Positions 24,563 through 32,130 of a stretch of 35,033 nt of DNA are shown piece by piece. The stretch spans positions 1-35,033 of the forward strand of contig JAUYEE010000111.1 in assembly GCA_030691545.1 (NCBI GenBank), read 5' to 3'. The DNA comes from a bacterium (GTDB taxonomy: Bacteria; Auribacterota; JABMQX01). The notes under the pieces are model-generated. The model made no database searches. It worked only from the letters and a program-made list of their open reading frames with translations, and was not told the DNA's origin. The position numbers were made by a program, and so were the translations under genes. Position 1 is the first letter of the stretch; each line of letters starts with the position of its first letter.

Positions 24563-25838
24563 ATTTCGGTTTGATCGCCTCTATCCCCCACAAATACCTC
24601 CGCAGTTCCTCCGGGACCACGATGCTTCCGTCCGATTGCTGGTACGTCTCCAGAAGGGCCACAAGAAGGCGCGACGTCGCCAACCCGGACCCGTTGAGCG
24701 TGTGCACGTACCGATTCTTGCCGCCATCCTTTGGGCGATACCGGATATTTCCGCGGACCGCCTGGAACGATTTGCAGTTGCTGCAAGACGAGACCTCATA
24801 GTAGGCCTTCTGGGCGGGCAGCCACACCTCCACATCGAAGGTCTTTGCCGACTGGAGCGCCATGTCGCCTGTCGGCAGAAGCCGCGTGCGGTAATGCAAA
24901 CCGAGCCGCTCGACGAGCTTCTCCGCGTCTCTCACCAGCGAAGCCAGTTCCTCCTCGGAAGTCTCCGGGGTCGTCACCTTGTACATCTCGACCTTGTTGA
25001 ACTGATGGACGCGGATCAAGCCACGTTCCTCGGCTCCGTAGGTGCCCGCCTCCCTCCGGAAACAGGCAGTATAGGACGCATACTTCAGCGGCAGGTTTTC
25101 CTCGTCGAGGATTTCGTCTCGGTGAAAGCTGGTGAGGGGGACCTCGGACGTGGGAATCAGGTAAAGGTCATTTTCCCGGAGCTTGTACAGATCTCCCTCG
25201 AATTTTGGCAGATTGCCAGACGTAAACATGCTTTGGGGATTGACCAGATATGGCGGGAGGATCAGCGTATAGCCGTTCTCCCGCGTGTGAACATCCACCA
25301 TGAAGCTCAGCAGCGCCCATTCTAAGAGGGCGCCCATCCCCACGTATATGGGAAACTGCGATTCGGCCAATTTGGCTCCCCTCGCGAAATCGAGCATCCC
25401 CGTCAGCCCGGCGAGCTCCAGATGGTTCCTCGGCTGAAACGGGAATTGCCGCTTCTCGCCCCATTCTCTCAGGAGGACCGCATCTTCCTTCGTCTGCCCG
25501 ACGGGAACGGAATCATCGGGAATATTCGGCAACTCGCACATCTCGCGGTGAATCGCCTCGTCGAGTTGCTTGACCTCGCCGTCGAGGCGCTTGATCTCGT
25601 CCGAGACCTTCTTCATCTCGGCGATGTGCTGGGATGCATCCTTCTTTTCCTTCTTGAGGCGGCCGATGAGCTCAGAAACCTCGTTGCGCTTCTTCTTGAG
25701 TTCTTCCGACTGAAAGATAAGCTCCCTCCAGCGCGCATCCAGGTCGAGCAGCGGGCGGAGTGAGATGGACGGGTCTCGCCTTTGCAGTTTCTGCTCGATT
25801 TCTTCCGGTTGACTCCGGACGAAGCGTATGTCAAGCAC
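24558..25838 (-). CDS. serS: Seryl-tRNA synthetase
   Basis: Class II aminoacyl-tRNA synthetase charging tRNA-Ser and tRNA-Sec, 426 residues. The N-terminal tRNA-binding antiparallel coiled coil spans about 30-100 (RELIFQSEELKKKRNEV through MKKVSDEIKRLDGEVKQLDE). The catalytic core has TSEVPLTSFHRDEI, motif 2 CFRREAGTYGAEERGLIRVH and motif 3 NGSGLATSRLLVALLE. The GTG at 25838 gives the family start VLDIRFVR and has AAGGAGAG 6-8 nt upstream; the longer ATG readings at 25859 and 25913 add unrelated residues. The stop codon TAG is formed by the end of a MITE-like element, so the last few residues may have been altered. Confidence 0.97.
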   Translation of the reverse strand: MLDIRFVRSQPEEIEQKLQRRDPSISLRPLLDLDARWRELIFQSEELKKKRNEVSELIGRLKKEKKDASQHIAEMKKVSDEIKRLDGEVKQLDEAIHREMCELPNIPDDSVPVGQTKEDAVLLREWGEKRQFPFQPRNHLELAGLTGMLDFARGAKLAESQFPIYVGMGALLEWALLSFMVDVHTRENGYTLILPPYLVNPQSMFTSGNLPKFEGDLYKLRENDLYLIPTSEVPLTSFHRDEILDEENLPLKYASYTACFRREAGTYGAEERGLIRVHQFNKVEMYKVTTPETSEEELASLVRDAEKLVERLGLHYRTRLLPTGDMALQSAKTFDVEVWLPAQKAYYEVSSCSNCKSFQAVRGNIRYRPKDGGKNRYVHTLNGSGLATSRLLVALLETYQQSDGSIVVPEELRRYLWGIEAIKPKS

Positions 25839-25898
25839 GCGATTCTCTCCTTGCGCCATTGTTCCAGATCGTGATTCCTCAGGGTCGAAGTGACAGCA

Positions 25899-25927
25899 AT
25901 AATAGCAAAGCACGACGCTTGGGTAAA
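25899..25927 (-). promoter_or_regulatory. serS promoter
   Basis: On the minus strand: TTTACC (25922-25927), a 17-bp spacer and TATTAT (25899-25904), about 60 nt before the GTG start. No T-box-like leader is possible in that space. Confidence 0.6.
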
Positions 25928-26036
25928 GGCGAAATCAGCGTGGGCGTGGTTGTGTTTGAGCAGTTGGCTCCGCGACACTCAATTTCATCTCTCGCCATCT
26001 CCATAATTTGTGTCGCTTCGGGCCGAATTGCTCCCC

Positions 26037-26155
26037 GCCGGGCTTCAGCCGGCGCCTTCCCGTTAGACACGGGCTTCAGCCCGTGGGCTTGTGACGCCGC
26101 TGGTTTGTGCTTGAGCAGGCTTTAGCCTGGCTTCTCGATGAAGGGATTCATCCAT
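26037..26155 (+). repeat. Partial family B element
   Basis: Shares the family B interior: GCCGGGCTTCAGCCGGC, CCGTTAGACAC, GGGCTTCAGCCCGTGG, GGCTTTAGCCTGGCTTCTCG, ATGAAGGGATTCATCCA. Neither end of the 308-310 bp element is recognisable, so it is a fragment. The rest of the 25839-26280 gap holds the serS promoter and no gene. Confidence 0.5.
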
Positions 26156-26280
26156 GCCCCCTCGCACGTACCCGCACCCATCAGTGGAGCAAAATGGATC
26201 GCTCGGGCAGAACGTGGTAGGATTGAGCCGCGGGTGTATGCGTGATTCAACGCGAGCATTTTGAAAGGAGGATTGTGATA

Positions 26281-27093
26281 ATGCGATTACGGTGGCTGCT
26301 ACCAGTTGGCTTTCTTCTGGGCCTTGCGTCGCCAGCGGCAGAGGCTGAACCGCGAAAAGTCCTCATCGTCTGCGACGAAACGCCGCAGATGGAAGCTCTG
26401 GCGACGTTCCTGCACGATGAAGCCGGATACGAGACCCAGATAGTGGCTCAAGAAGACTGCCCGGATAGCCTTTCTGGATACCGGGGCGTTTTCAACTTCG
26501 TCCATAGTCCGCTGACCGACAAGGTCGAGGAGGCGCTCATCGCGTACGCCCTCGCCGGTGGGCGGCTCATCACGCTCCATCACGGCATCAGTTCGTCAAA
26601 GATGCTCAACAAGAAATGGCTGCCGTTCTGCGGCGTGGCGCTGTTTCGCAAGGAACGGGATGCAGGCGGTTGGAGCGTTTTAGGGGACATCACCGCGGAG
26701 TTGGTGAACCTTCGTCCCGGGCATTATATCACCTCCCACAACGTCACGTACGATGGGACGACGACATATACGCCGTCCGATTTCCCAAGCACTGAGCAGG
26801 AGTGTCCCGTGCTGCGGTTTCCTCGCTCGGAGGTCTTCCTCAATGAGCATTTCACGGACGCACGCGAGAAAACGGTGCTGTTTGGGGTGAAAGGGAATGA
26901 CCCGGAAACGGGGAAGGTCTATATTCAGGACCGTGGGGGATGGTTCCAGCGGAAAGGGAAAGGCTGGGCGTTCTACTTTCAGATGGGGCACGCCACCTCC
27001 GATTTCCAGAACCGCTCCTATTGCCAGATTCTGCTGAACTGTCTTGAGTGGGACGCGGCCCAAACGGACGACAGTGATGCTTCGGGCAGATGA
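26281..27093 (+). CDS. Secreted ThuA-like domain protein
   Basis: A 270-residue exported protein with a signal peptide (RWLLPVGFLLGLASPAAEA) and a ThuA-like class-I-glutamine-amidotransferase-fold domain. It shows KVLIVCDETPQMEALATFL (first strand), GGRLITLHHGISS (nucleophile-elbow position with LHHG instead of a Cys) and GWAFYFQMGHATSDFQNRSY near the end. The last matches the GRVF(Y)xxxGH signature. ThuA-like proteins are abundant in Planctomycetes and Verrucomicrobia and are linked to sugar metabolism, but the function is undefined. The start ATG 26281 has AAGGAGG 9 nt upstream; an earlier in-frame GTG at 26242 lies before that site. It appears monocistronic. Confidence 0.82.
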   Translation: MRLRWLLPVGFLLGLASPAAEAEPRKVLIVCDETPQMEALATFLHDEAGYETQIVAQEDCPDSLSGYRGVFNFVHSPLTDKVEEALIAYALAGGRLITLHHGISSSKMLNKKWLPFCGVALFRKERDAGGWSVLGDITAELVNLRPGHYITSHNVTYDGTTTYTPSDFPSTEQECPVLRFPRSEVFLNEHFTDAREKTVLFGVKGNDPETGKVYIQDRGGWFQRKGKGWAFYFQMGHATSDFQNRSYCQILLNCLEWDAAQTDDSDASGR

Positions 27094-27203
27094 TGAAGCA
27101 TTTTTCGGAACCCCGGGCTCGTAACTCAGGTTTACGTACAGGACATGCCGATGGCGCCGCAGCCTGCCGTGATTGTGCTGGCTCGAAGAATAATGGAAAA
27201 TCC

Positions 27204-27234
27204 TTGACCTTTCGGTTTTCTCCTGTTATATAAT
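27204..27234 (+). promoter_or_regulatory. Strong promoter for the microprotein gene
   Basis: TTGACC (27204-27209) followed after 17-19 nt by TATATAAT (27227-27234, containing a perfect TATAAT). This is among the best -10 elements in the window. The expected leader is about 50 nt. Confidence 0.7.
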
Positions 27235-27288
27235 TTAAGCTATAGGCGCGATGAACAGCGCAAACTCTCAGAGAAAGGAGAAAAAAGT

Positions 27289-27369
27289 ATGTGTAGCACG
27301 TGTGGGTGCAGAACCAAAAAGGCCCCAGCCAAGAAAGCTCCGGCGAAGAAGCCCGCGAAGAAGAAATAG
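27289..27369 (+). CDS. 26-residue Cys/Lys-Ala-Pro microprotein
   Basis: A very short ORF, not previously recognised by me as a named family. The N-terminus MCSTCGC gives C2-x2-C5-x-C7, a possible metal or thiol site. The rest is a basic tail of AKKAPAKKPAKK-type repeats like those of histone H1-like bacterial proteins (RTKKAPAKKAPAKKPAKKK). Support for it being real: TTGACC/TATAAT promoter, AAAGGAG 8 nt before the ATG, and a sharply non-random composition confined to the ORF. No intrinsic terminator follows, only an AGGTGGCC/GGCCGCCT hairpin. It could bind nucleic acid or metal, but this is inference. Confidence 0.7.
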   Translation: MCSTCGCRTKKAPAKKAPAKKPAKKK

Positions 27370-27800
27370 CCGTTTTCCTGAAGGTGGCCGCAGGGCCGCC
27401 TGACCGCATTGGCCAAGCGAAGCCCACTCCAGACACGGGACCCGCGCTCGCGTCGAGAGGCGGAGTGTTCCTTCTCCAAATGCTCTCTTCATTGTCCACT
27501 TTCCCTGTCCTCGGCCTCGTTTGGCGCCTCGGCAAGAACCACATTTCACTGCCAGAACACCTCTCTTTCGGAAAGCCCCGGCCACTCCCTTCTTGAGAGG
27601 GAAGTCTCCCTCATCTTGCAACCCCGTCGCCTTGACTCTAACCATCTTCTCTGACTCGGAACGCTGACGCATTCGCTCGCTTCTCGCCAGAAAAGCCTTG
27701 ACACTCCGCAACGGTTTTGGGAAAGTGAGGACGCTTTGGCAGTTGTGGAATCAGCATAATTCGAAATAACCAATAACCCGAAACTGGGGGGAGAGACACA
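27370..27800. other. Intergenic stretch with no recognised gene
   Basis: 431 nt without a supportable ORF, marked by pyrimidine-rich runs on the plus strand (about 27470-27640). A TTGACA at 27698-27703 lacks a matching -10. A CATAAT at 27755-27760 lies nearer the outer-membrane protein gene but has no -35 at normal spacing. A CGAAATAACCAATAACCCGAAA-like AT-rich stretch (27762-27784) just precedes that gene. Confidence 0.4.
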
Positions 27801-28553
27801 ATGACCTCTACCGTTCGTTTCGCAATGGTTGGGCTGATCGTCTTTGCAGCGCTGCTCGTCGTTTGTCTCGGGAGCGTCGCGGAAGAAAATGTGGCGCCCG
27901 CGACGCGAACCTGGATGGCAGGCGTGGACGCGACCATCTACAGCGATTATATCTGGAGGGGACTGAACAAGTACGATACTTCTGTAGCCCCATCCATCTA
28001 CGTGCATTTTCCGTCGTTTGAAGTCAGGGCAACGGGCATCGCCGAAACTGGAGGCGACCGAGACCTCGGGGAAGTGGATGCCTCCTTCGAATACTTCTTC
28101 TCCCTCGGTCCCGTTGATCTTAGCGCCGGCTACATGTTCTACGGTTACGAAGACGCCCTGTATTCAGACACCTCCGAGATTTTTGGAAAAGCCTCCTGGA
28201 TGACCGGCACGCCGATTGTCCCGTCCCTCGAGTTGTTCTGGGACATTGATGAAGCGGATGCCCTCTACGGGCGCCTCGGCGTTGCCTGGATTGACCACAT
28301 CGAGCGCATCAATTACAGGCTCCTAGCGCGCATCGGCGCCGCCACGGAAGGTTTCAACGAGACGTACTTCTTCGTCTCAGAATCCGGCTTCACCGATTTC
28401 GACATTTCCTTCAACATGGTCATCCCCGTCGGCGAACACGTGAGCTTTGAGCCATTTGTCGGCGTCTCCGTGCTCTTGAACAGCACGGTCAAGGATTTCG
28501 TTGACGACGACACGAACGCATACGTCGGGGGGGCGATCCACCTCATGTTCTAA
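27801..28553 (+). CDS. Outer-membrane beta-barrel protein (TIGR02001-like)
   Basis: A 250-residue exported protein with a signal peptide (FAMVGLIVFAALLVVCLGSVA) and about eight to ten alternating amphipathic strands. The early signature IYSDYIWRGLNKYD resembles the SDYxxRG start of TIGR02001/Gcw_chp barrels. It ends YVGGAIHLMF with the terminal Phe typical of Bam-inserted barrels. Function unknown; possibly a small porin. The ATG is preceded by GGGGGGAGAG at about 6 nt spacing. It stands alone between the microprotein and the receiver-domain gene. Confidence 0.78.
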   Translation: MTSTVRFAMVGLIVFAALLVVCLGSVAEENVAPATRTWMAGVDATIYSDYIWRGLNKYDTSVAPSIYVHFPSFEVRATGIAETGGDRDLGEVDASFEYFFSLGPVDLSAGYMFYGYEDALYSDTSEIFGKASWMTGTPIVPSLELFWDIDEADALYGRLGVAWIDHIERINYRLLARIGAATEGFNETYFFVSESGFTDFDISFNMVIPVGEHVSFEPFVGVSVLLNSTVKDFVDDDTNAYVGGAIHLMF

Positions 28554-28620
28554 CCGAGGGCGGACCGCACGCCAGCGGGGGGGGTGACGTTAGGCACTCC
28601 GCTGCGCGAAAGGAAGGACT

Positions 28621-29019
28621 ATGATTCTTGTAGTAGATGATGACGCCCTGCTCGCTGGCGCCTTGGCGGTCGCCTTCGAGAAGGAAGGCTACCAGGTTCG
28701 CATCGCAAACGACGGAGGCGAAGCGTACCAGTACGTCAAGGACCCCGAATGCAAGCTCCTTCTTCTCGACATGCACATGCCCCGAGTGAATGGGGCGGAA
28801 CTCCTCATCCTCATGGCGAATGACGGAATCCGCGTTCCGACCATCGTGGTGAGCAGCTTCCGCGATTTCACGTCAGCCGAGTTGAAAGAGTTTCCCAACG
28901 TCGTGGCCTTTCTGCAAAAACCCTTTGAGATAAGCGAGCTTCTCTCTTTGGCGAGGAAGCATCTCCCCCAAGCCGCGACGAACAAGCGACGCGGGACCGC
29001 CGGAAAAGTGAGCAAGTGA
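28621..29019 (+). CDS. Stand-alone response-regulator receiver domain
   Basis: A single REC domain of 132 residues without an output domain. The acidic pocket is D6-D7-D8, the phospho-acceptor is Asp in LLLDMHMPRVNG (D50), the conserved Ser/Thr is in IVVSSF and the Lys in LQKPF. The C-terminal 15 residues are basic and unstructured. It probably acts like CheY/Spo0F as a phosphotransfer or protein-interaction module. No histidine kinase is in view. AAGGAAGGACT immediately precedes the ATG. It lies 67 nt after the outer-membrane protein gene. Confidence 0.9.
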   Translation: MILVVDDDALLAGALAVAFEKEGYQVRIANDGGEAYQYVKDPECKLLLLDMHMPRVNGAELLILMANDGIRVPTIVVSSFRDFTSAELKEFPNVVAFLQKPFEISELLSLARKHLPQAATNKRRGTAGKVSK

Positions 29020-29158
29020 GGGTCTGCCGGATCGCAGCCCGTGGCGAGCGTTGAGAAAAAGGCGAGCTGTCAACTTCCTCGCGGCAGACGAAACGCGCTG
29101 CCGGGGTTGCAGAGTGCTCGCCTTGGTTCCACCGCGGGGTCAAACCGCATAGACGCCC

Positions 29159-29524
29159 ATGAAGAGAGTCGTCCGCAAATTCGGCAACGCCTTCCGCGGC
29201 ATTGCTGAAGCCATCCGCATCGAGAACAGTTTCAAGTTTCACTTTGTCGCCGCCATTGCCGCAATCGTCCTCGGCTTTGTCCTCCACATCAACGAAGAGG
29301 AATGGGCTGTTCTGGTGATCGTGATCGGCCTCGTTCTCGTGGCGGAGATGTTCAACACGGTCGTCGAGCTTCTCGCTCGCATGGTCACCAGGGAGCAGAA
29401 TGAACTCGCGCGGCAGTTCCTCGACATCAGCGCCGGGGCCGTCCTCGTCACTTCGTTTATCTCCGTCGTCGTCGGCATCGTCATCTTCGGCAGCAAACTC
29501 TGGAACGTTCTTTTTGCAGGTTAA
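29159..29524 (+). CDS. dgkA: Diacylglycerol/undecaprenol kinase family protein
   Basis: Small three-span membrane kinase of the DgkA family, 121 residues, phosphorylating diacylglycerol or undecaprenol. E22 (RIENSFKFH) and the E-x2-N-x3-E motif (EMFNTVVE) are present. However, the Lys of the usual (A)KD motif is Leu here (QFLDISAGAVL), and the Asp four residues after the motif's second Glu (VVD in E. coli) is Ala. Since that Lys is important in E. coli DgkA, activity may be reduced or rely on another residue. No clear Shine-Dalgarno precedes the ATG. The stop codon lies within the first bases of a family B element. The 139 nt upstream hold nothing recognised. Confidence 0.85.
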   Translation: MKRVVRKFGNAFRGIAEAIRIENSFKFHFVAAIAAIVLGFVLHINEEEWAVLVIVIGLVLVAEMFNTVVELLARMVTREQNELARQFLDISAGAVLVTSFISVVVGIVIFGSKLWNVLFAG

Positions 29525-29830
29525 TGACCCTTGCGCCGGCAATAGAACACAGCCCGCTTCATGGACGCAAGGGTTGGCCTTTCTTCCGGCGCTGAGCGAG
29601 GCGCCGCGGTGTTCCCCCGGCGCCCCAAAGCCCGGCTGTCTTCGTGCCGGCTTCAGCCGGCTGCCATTCTTAGCCACCCCGCCTCGGCGGGGTGGTCACA
29701 TGTCCGGCTGGTCCCCCGCAAGCCGCCTTCAGGCGGGCTTCTCGAACAGAGGCTTCAGCCAGGGATTCGCAGGCGGTGGTCCATGCCTGTGCTCCATCGG
29801 CAGCCCGATTGTCCGGGCAATCCTCAATAA
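29521..29830 (+). mobile_element. MITE-like element, family B copy 2
   Basis: 310-bp copy. The left end is TTAATGACCCTTGCGCCGGC and the complement of the right end is TTATTGAGGATTGCCCGGAC (17 of the first 25 positions match). Shared with copy 1: AGAACACAG..GCTTCATG, GCCGGCTTCAGCCGGC, GCCTTCAGGCGGGCTTCTCG, GAGGCTTCAGCCAG and CTCCATCGGC..C..ATTGTCC. The left end contains the TAA stop of dgkA. Fills most of the 29525-29885 gap. Confidence 0.65.
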
Positions 29831-29885
29831 TGGCCGCCATGGCCGTTGACGCCGCCTGCTCGGCAAATGCCCATTCACTTACACT

Positions 29886-31010
29886 TCAGCGGGCAAAGCC
29901 CTCCAGGAATCCCGTCAAACACTGGCTCATGGCGCGATTGTAGTCGCTCGCTGTGCCCTGAAACTGAAATATGTGCATGACCTGCTCGGCGGGACGGGCC
30001 TCAAGCTCCTCAAGGCGCGTGGCCCCGTCATCTTTGACGGTGACGCGTGTCGGGACAAATCGAAATGCGGGCTTCGCCTGTCCCACCTCCTCGGCGGGGA
30101 CCAGCCGCCATTGCCCGTCCTTCATCACCACGGTGAGACCTGCCGCGTGGATGAATGCGGCGGTGGACCACATCGCGCGGTCCATCGCCCAGATTCTCTC
30201 CTTCACATCGGCAGCGATGGGTTTGTCGAGGGCGAGAACCGCGTCAATCTTCTTCGGGTCCGCTTTCGTCAGTCCATAGACGAAGTAGTTTTGCAACTCA
30301 AGCGGGCAGTTTTCGAGAACGTCGCCCTGCCTGAACTGCCAGCGACAGACGTACGGCTCCTTTCCGAAACACGGCATCCAGTAAATCGGCAATCCCGACC
30401 GCATCACCCCGACATAGGCGTGCGGATCGAGCTGCACGTTGTACTCCTCTCCGCCATCCGAGTGCCCCGCGACGACATACAATCGTCCGACCTTTTTCTT
30501 GAGAAGTCCCGGCTCGCGGTTATAAGCAGCGCACACATCCCGTAAGCTTCCGACAGCGATCAATGTCACTTTCCTGTCGGATTTCCTCAGGACACTGAGA
30601 ATCAGCTCGACGCCCGCCTGAAACTCCTCCGGCTGGTCCAGCCCCTTGTCCGACGGAGATTGGAGCTTGCGGGGCAAGCCGTAAGCAGAGACAATGCCCT
30701 TTCTCCCGGTAATGGACATCATCTGCTCGGTGGGAATTCGCCCGGAGCGCTCCTTCTGCTTCTCGCCCTGGTCGAGCACGATCCCCCGAATATCCAATTC
30801 GTCTATGGCAAAAAGCGTCGCGAGGTCAAACCAGTCGTCCGGATCGTCCGGCGGATGAAACAAGTCCGTGCAGTAGATGAGAGGTATCCCGTCGGCTTTG
30901 GGTTGTTCGGTCGTTTCCGACGGACTCACGCTGGCGCACGCGCAAAGCGCTGTTAGAAGTGTGGCACAGACCAATTTCGTCCTGGCAGTGCTTCTGGGGA
31001 AATCAAACAT
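29886..31010 (-). CDS. Nucleoside-hydrolase-like lipoprotein
   Basis: A 374-residue exported protein with an inosine-uridine nucleoside hydrolase fold. The signal sequence (KLVCATLLTALCACAS) has a plausible lipobox around LCAC. TDLFHPPDDPDDWFDLATLF at 48-67 occupies the place of the DxDxxxDD Ca-binding motif. VTLIAVGSLRDVCAAY corresponds to the GPLTNLA strand and EEYNVQLDPHAY to the EFN...DP motif. The family would hydrolyse N-glycosidic bonds of nucleosides, but the altered first motif and outer location make the substrate uncertain. Similar secreted forms are known from planctomycete-like genomes. AAGGAGAAAGGG precedes the ATG. It is monocistronic and convergent with dgkA. Confidence 0.8.
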   Translation of the reverse strand: MFDFPRSTARTKLVCATLLTALCACASVSPSETTEQPKADGIPLIYCTDLFHPPDDPDDWFDLATLFAIDELDIRGIVLDQGEKQKERSGRIPTEQMMSITGRKGIVSAYGLPRKLQSPSDKGLDQPEEFQAGVELILSVLRKSDRKVTLIAVGSLRDVCAAYNREPGLLKKKVGRLYVVAGHSDGGEEYNVQLDPHAYVGVMRSGLPIYWMPCFGKEPYVCRWQFRQGDVLENCPLELQNYFVYGLTKADPKKIDAVLALDKPIAADVKERIWAMDRAMWSTAAFIHAAGLTVVMKDGQWRLVPAEEVGQAKPAFRFVPTRVTVKDDGATRLEELEARPAEQVMHIFQFQGTASDYNRAMSQCLTGFLEGFAR

Positions 31011-31162
31011 AACCCTTTCTCCTTCTCCTGATAATGACGCTGGCCGTTTCGGCCCTGTTCCTTCGCTGGCTGGACGGCACAGCCGGACAAGCCTTACTCC
31101 CGCAGCACGTAATAACGATAACGTATTTTCACTGCCAGGCAGACGAATTTCTCGTATCCAAC

Positions 31163-31403
31163 CTCAGTGCTCCGTTTCATAAATTCGGTGACGTATTCTC
31201 GGATGAATCCCCTTATCGAGAAGCCCGGCTGAAGCCGGCTCCAGATAACCAGGTTCCCTTCCTCGATACCACCGCCTGAAGACGGTGGCTAAAGGAGGAT
31301 GCCGGCTGAAGCCCGGCAAGTCAGTGCGCCGTCGAAGGCCACTTGCGCCCATCCGGGCCGTCGTGTACAATACGTGACGGCATTTGCGAAAGTCCATACT
31401 TAG
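31163..31403 (+). mobile_element. MITE-like element, family A copy 4
   Basis: 241-bp copy with both ends clear. The left end reads CTCAGTGCTCCGTTTCATAA then ATTCGGTGACGTATT; the complement of the right end reads CTAAGTATGGACTTTCGCAA then ATGCCGTCACGTATT. The interior has GAGAAGCCCGGCTGAAGCC, CCACCGCCTGAAGACGGTGG and GGCTAAAGGAGGATGCC. Confidence 0.72.
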
Positions 31404-31675
31404 CGCGGGCAGTCGGCGCGTCCGAAGCCACTGCGGGAGAAGGGCTCGACCATCCTCTCCTTAAAGAGAAAAAGGGGCGATTTTTCCAGTAATTTCCAGT
31501 AGTTCCTCGACGAGGAGCCATACTGGAATGCCCCGTCTCCAGAGGTCGTAATCGCGGGTGCACGCCCATGCGCACAGAGAGAAACGGCGTTCTGCCCCGT
31601 GCCATACGTGCGGCTACGGTTCAGTGGGGACTGGCCCGGTGGGCAGCCATGGAGGATGCACCGACTAACCGTACC
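31404..31675. other. Non-coding stretch with a small tandem repeat
   Basis: No supportable ORF. Contains two TTTCCAGTA units (about 31484-31502) and a C(T)CCT/AAAGAG-rich hairpin nearby. Probably more eroded repeat sequence. Confidence 0.35.
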
Positions 31676-31803
31676 GCCGGCATCCTGCCGGCTGTCTCGG
31701 GGGCATCTTGCCCCCGGTTGCACTCCCCGAGCGTTAACTTGCCCACGAGGCGAGCTTCTCATGTGAGGGCGAGACGCCCTCACGACTGCCGCCGGGACGG
31801 CAG
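31676..31803. repeat. Cluster of four short palindromes
   Basis: GCCGGCATCCTGCCGGC (31676-31692), CGGGGGCATCTTGCCCCCG (31698-31716), GTGAGGGC..GCCCTCAC (31763-31783) and CTGCCGCCGGGACGGCAG (31786-31803). Each has a 3-7 nt loop. They give a spurious minus-strand ORF (31400-31822) with peptides such as NAAVPAAVVRASRPH. Confidence 0.7.
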
Positions 31804-31920
31804 CGTTACCCTTTGTGCCCATTAGGGGGCCAATCCTCCCACACTCACGGGACCCACCCCTGAAACGTAGCCACGCCCCGGAGCGGTAGCGTGTAGTTCG
31901 CGCCTCATATTGTTGGCACG

Positions 31921-31949
31921 ATTATGGCACAAACCCTGCCATTTGTCAA
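31921..31949 (-). promoter_or_regulatory. Near-consensus promoter facing the repeat cluster
   Basis: On the minus strand: TTGACA (31944-31949), a 17-bp spacer and CATAAT (31921-31926). It has the same layout as the promoter at 34637-34664, but no credible gene follows. Confidence 0.6.
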
Positions 31950-31986
31950 CGGCACAAGCAGGTAATGCCTCGGTCACAGAGGGACT

Positions 31987-32080
31987 CACCGCGAAGAACG
32001 CAGAGACAGGAGAGGAATACCAGACAGGATCGACAGGATTTTCAGGATTATCCTGGGCATCCTGTTATCCTGTCAAAATC
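31987..32080. repeat. CGCAGAG and CAGGATT dispersed repeats
   Basis: ACCGCGAAGAACGCAGAG followed by a string of CAGGAT units (CAGACAGGATCGACAGGATT, TTCAGGATTATCCTGGGCAT, CCTGTTATCCTGTC). The same combination occurs beside the other direct repeat at 34767-34852. Confidence 0.7.
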
Positions 32081-32130
32081 TTCGTCTCTTTTCCGCCACG
32101 TTTAACGCCCGTAAGTGAGGGGTAACACAA

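Noticed and set aside
27268..27711. 147-codon minus-strand ORF over the microprotein gene
   Set aside because: Basic low-complexity translation, no ribosome-binding site, and it opposes a better supported small gene.
31676..31803. CRISPR array
   Set aside because: The palindromes differ from each other and are not regularly spaced; no identical repeats with unique spacers anywhere in the window.
31400..31822. 140-codon minus-strand ORF after the left promoter
   Set aside because: Its translation is made of palindrome-derived peptides and family A-adjacent sequence; GGAGG is 14 nt from the ATG. Kept only as a repeat cluster.
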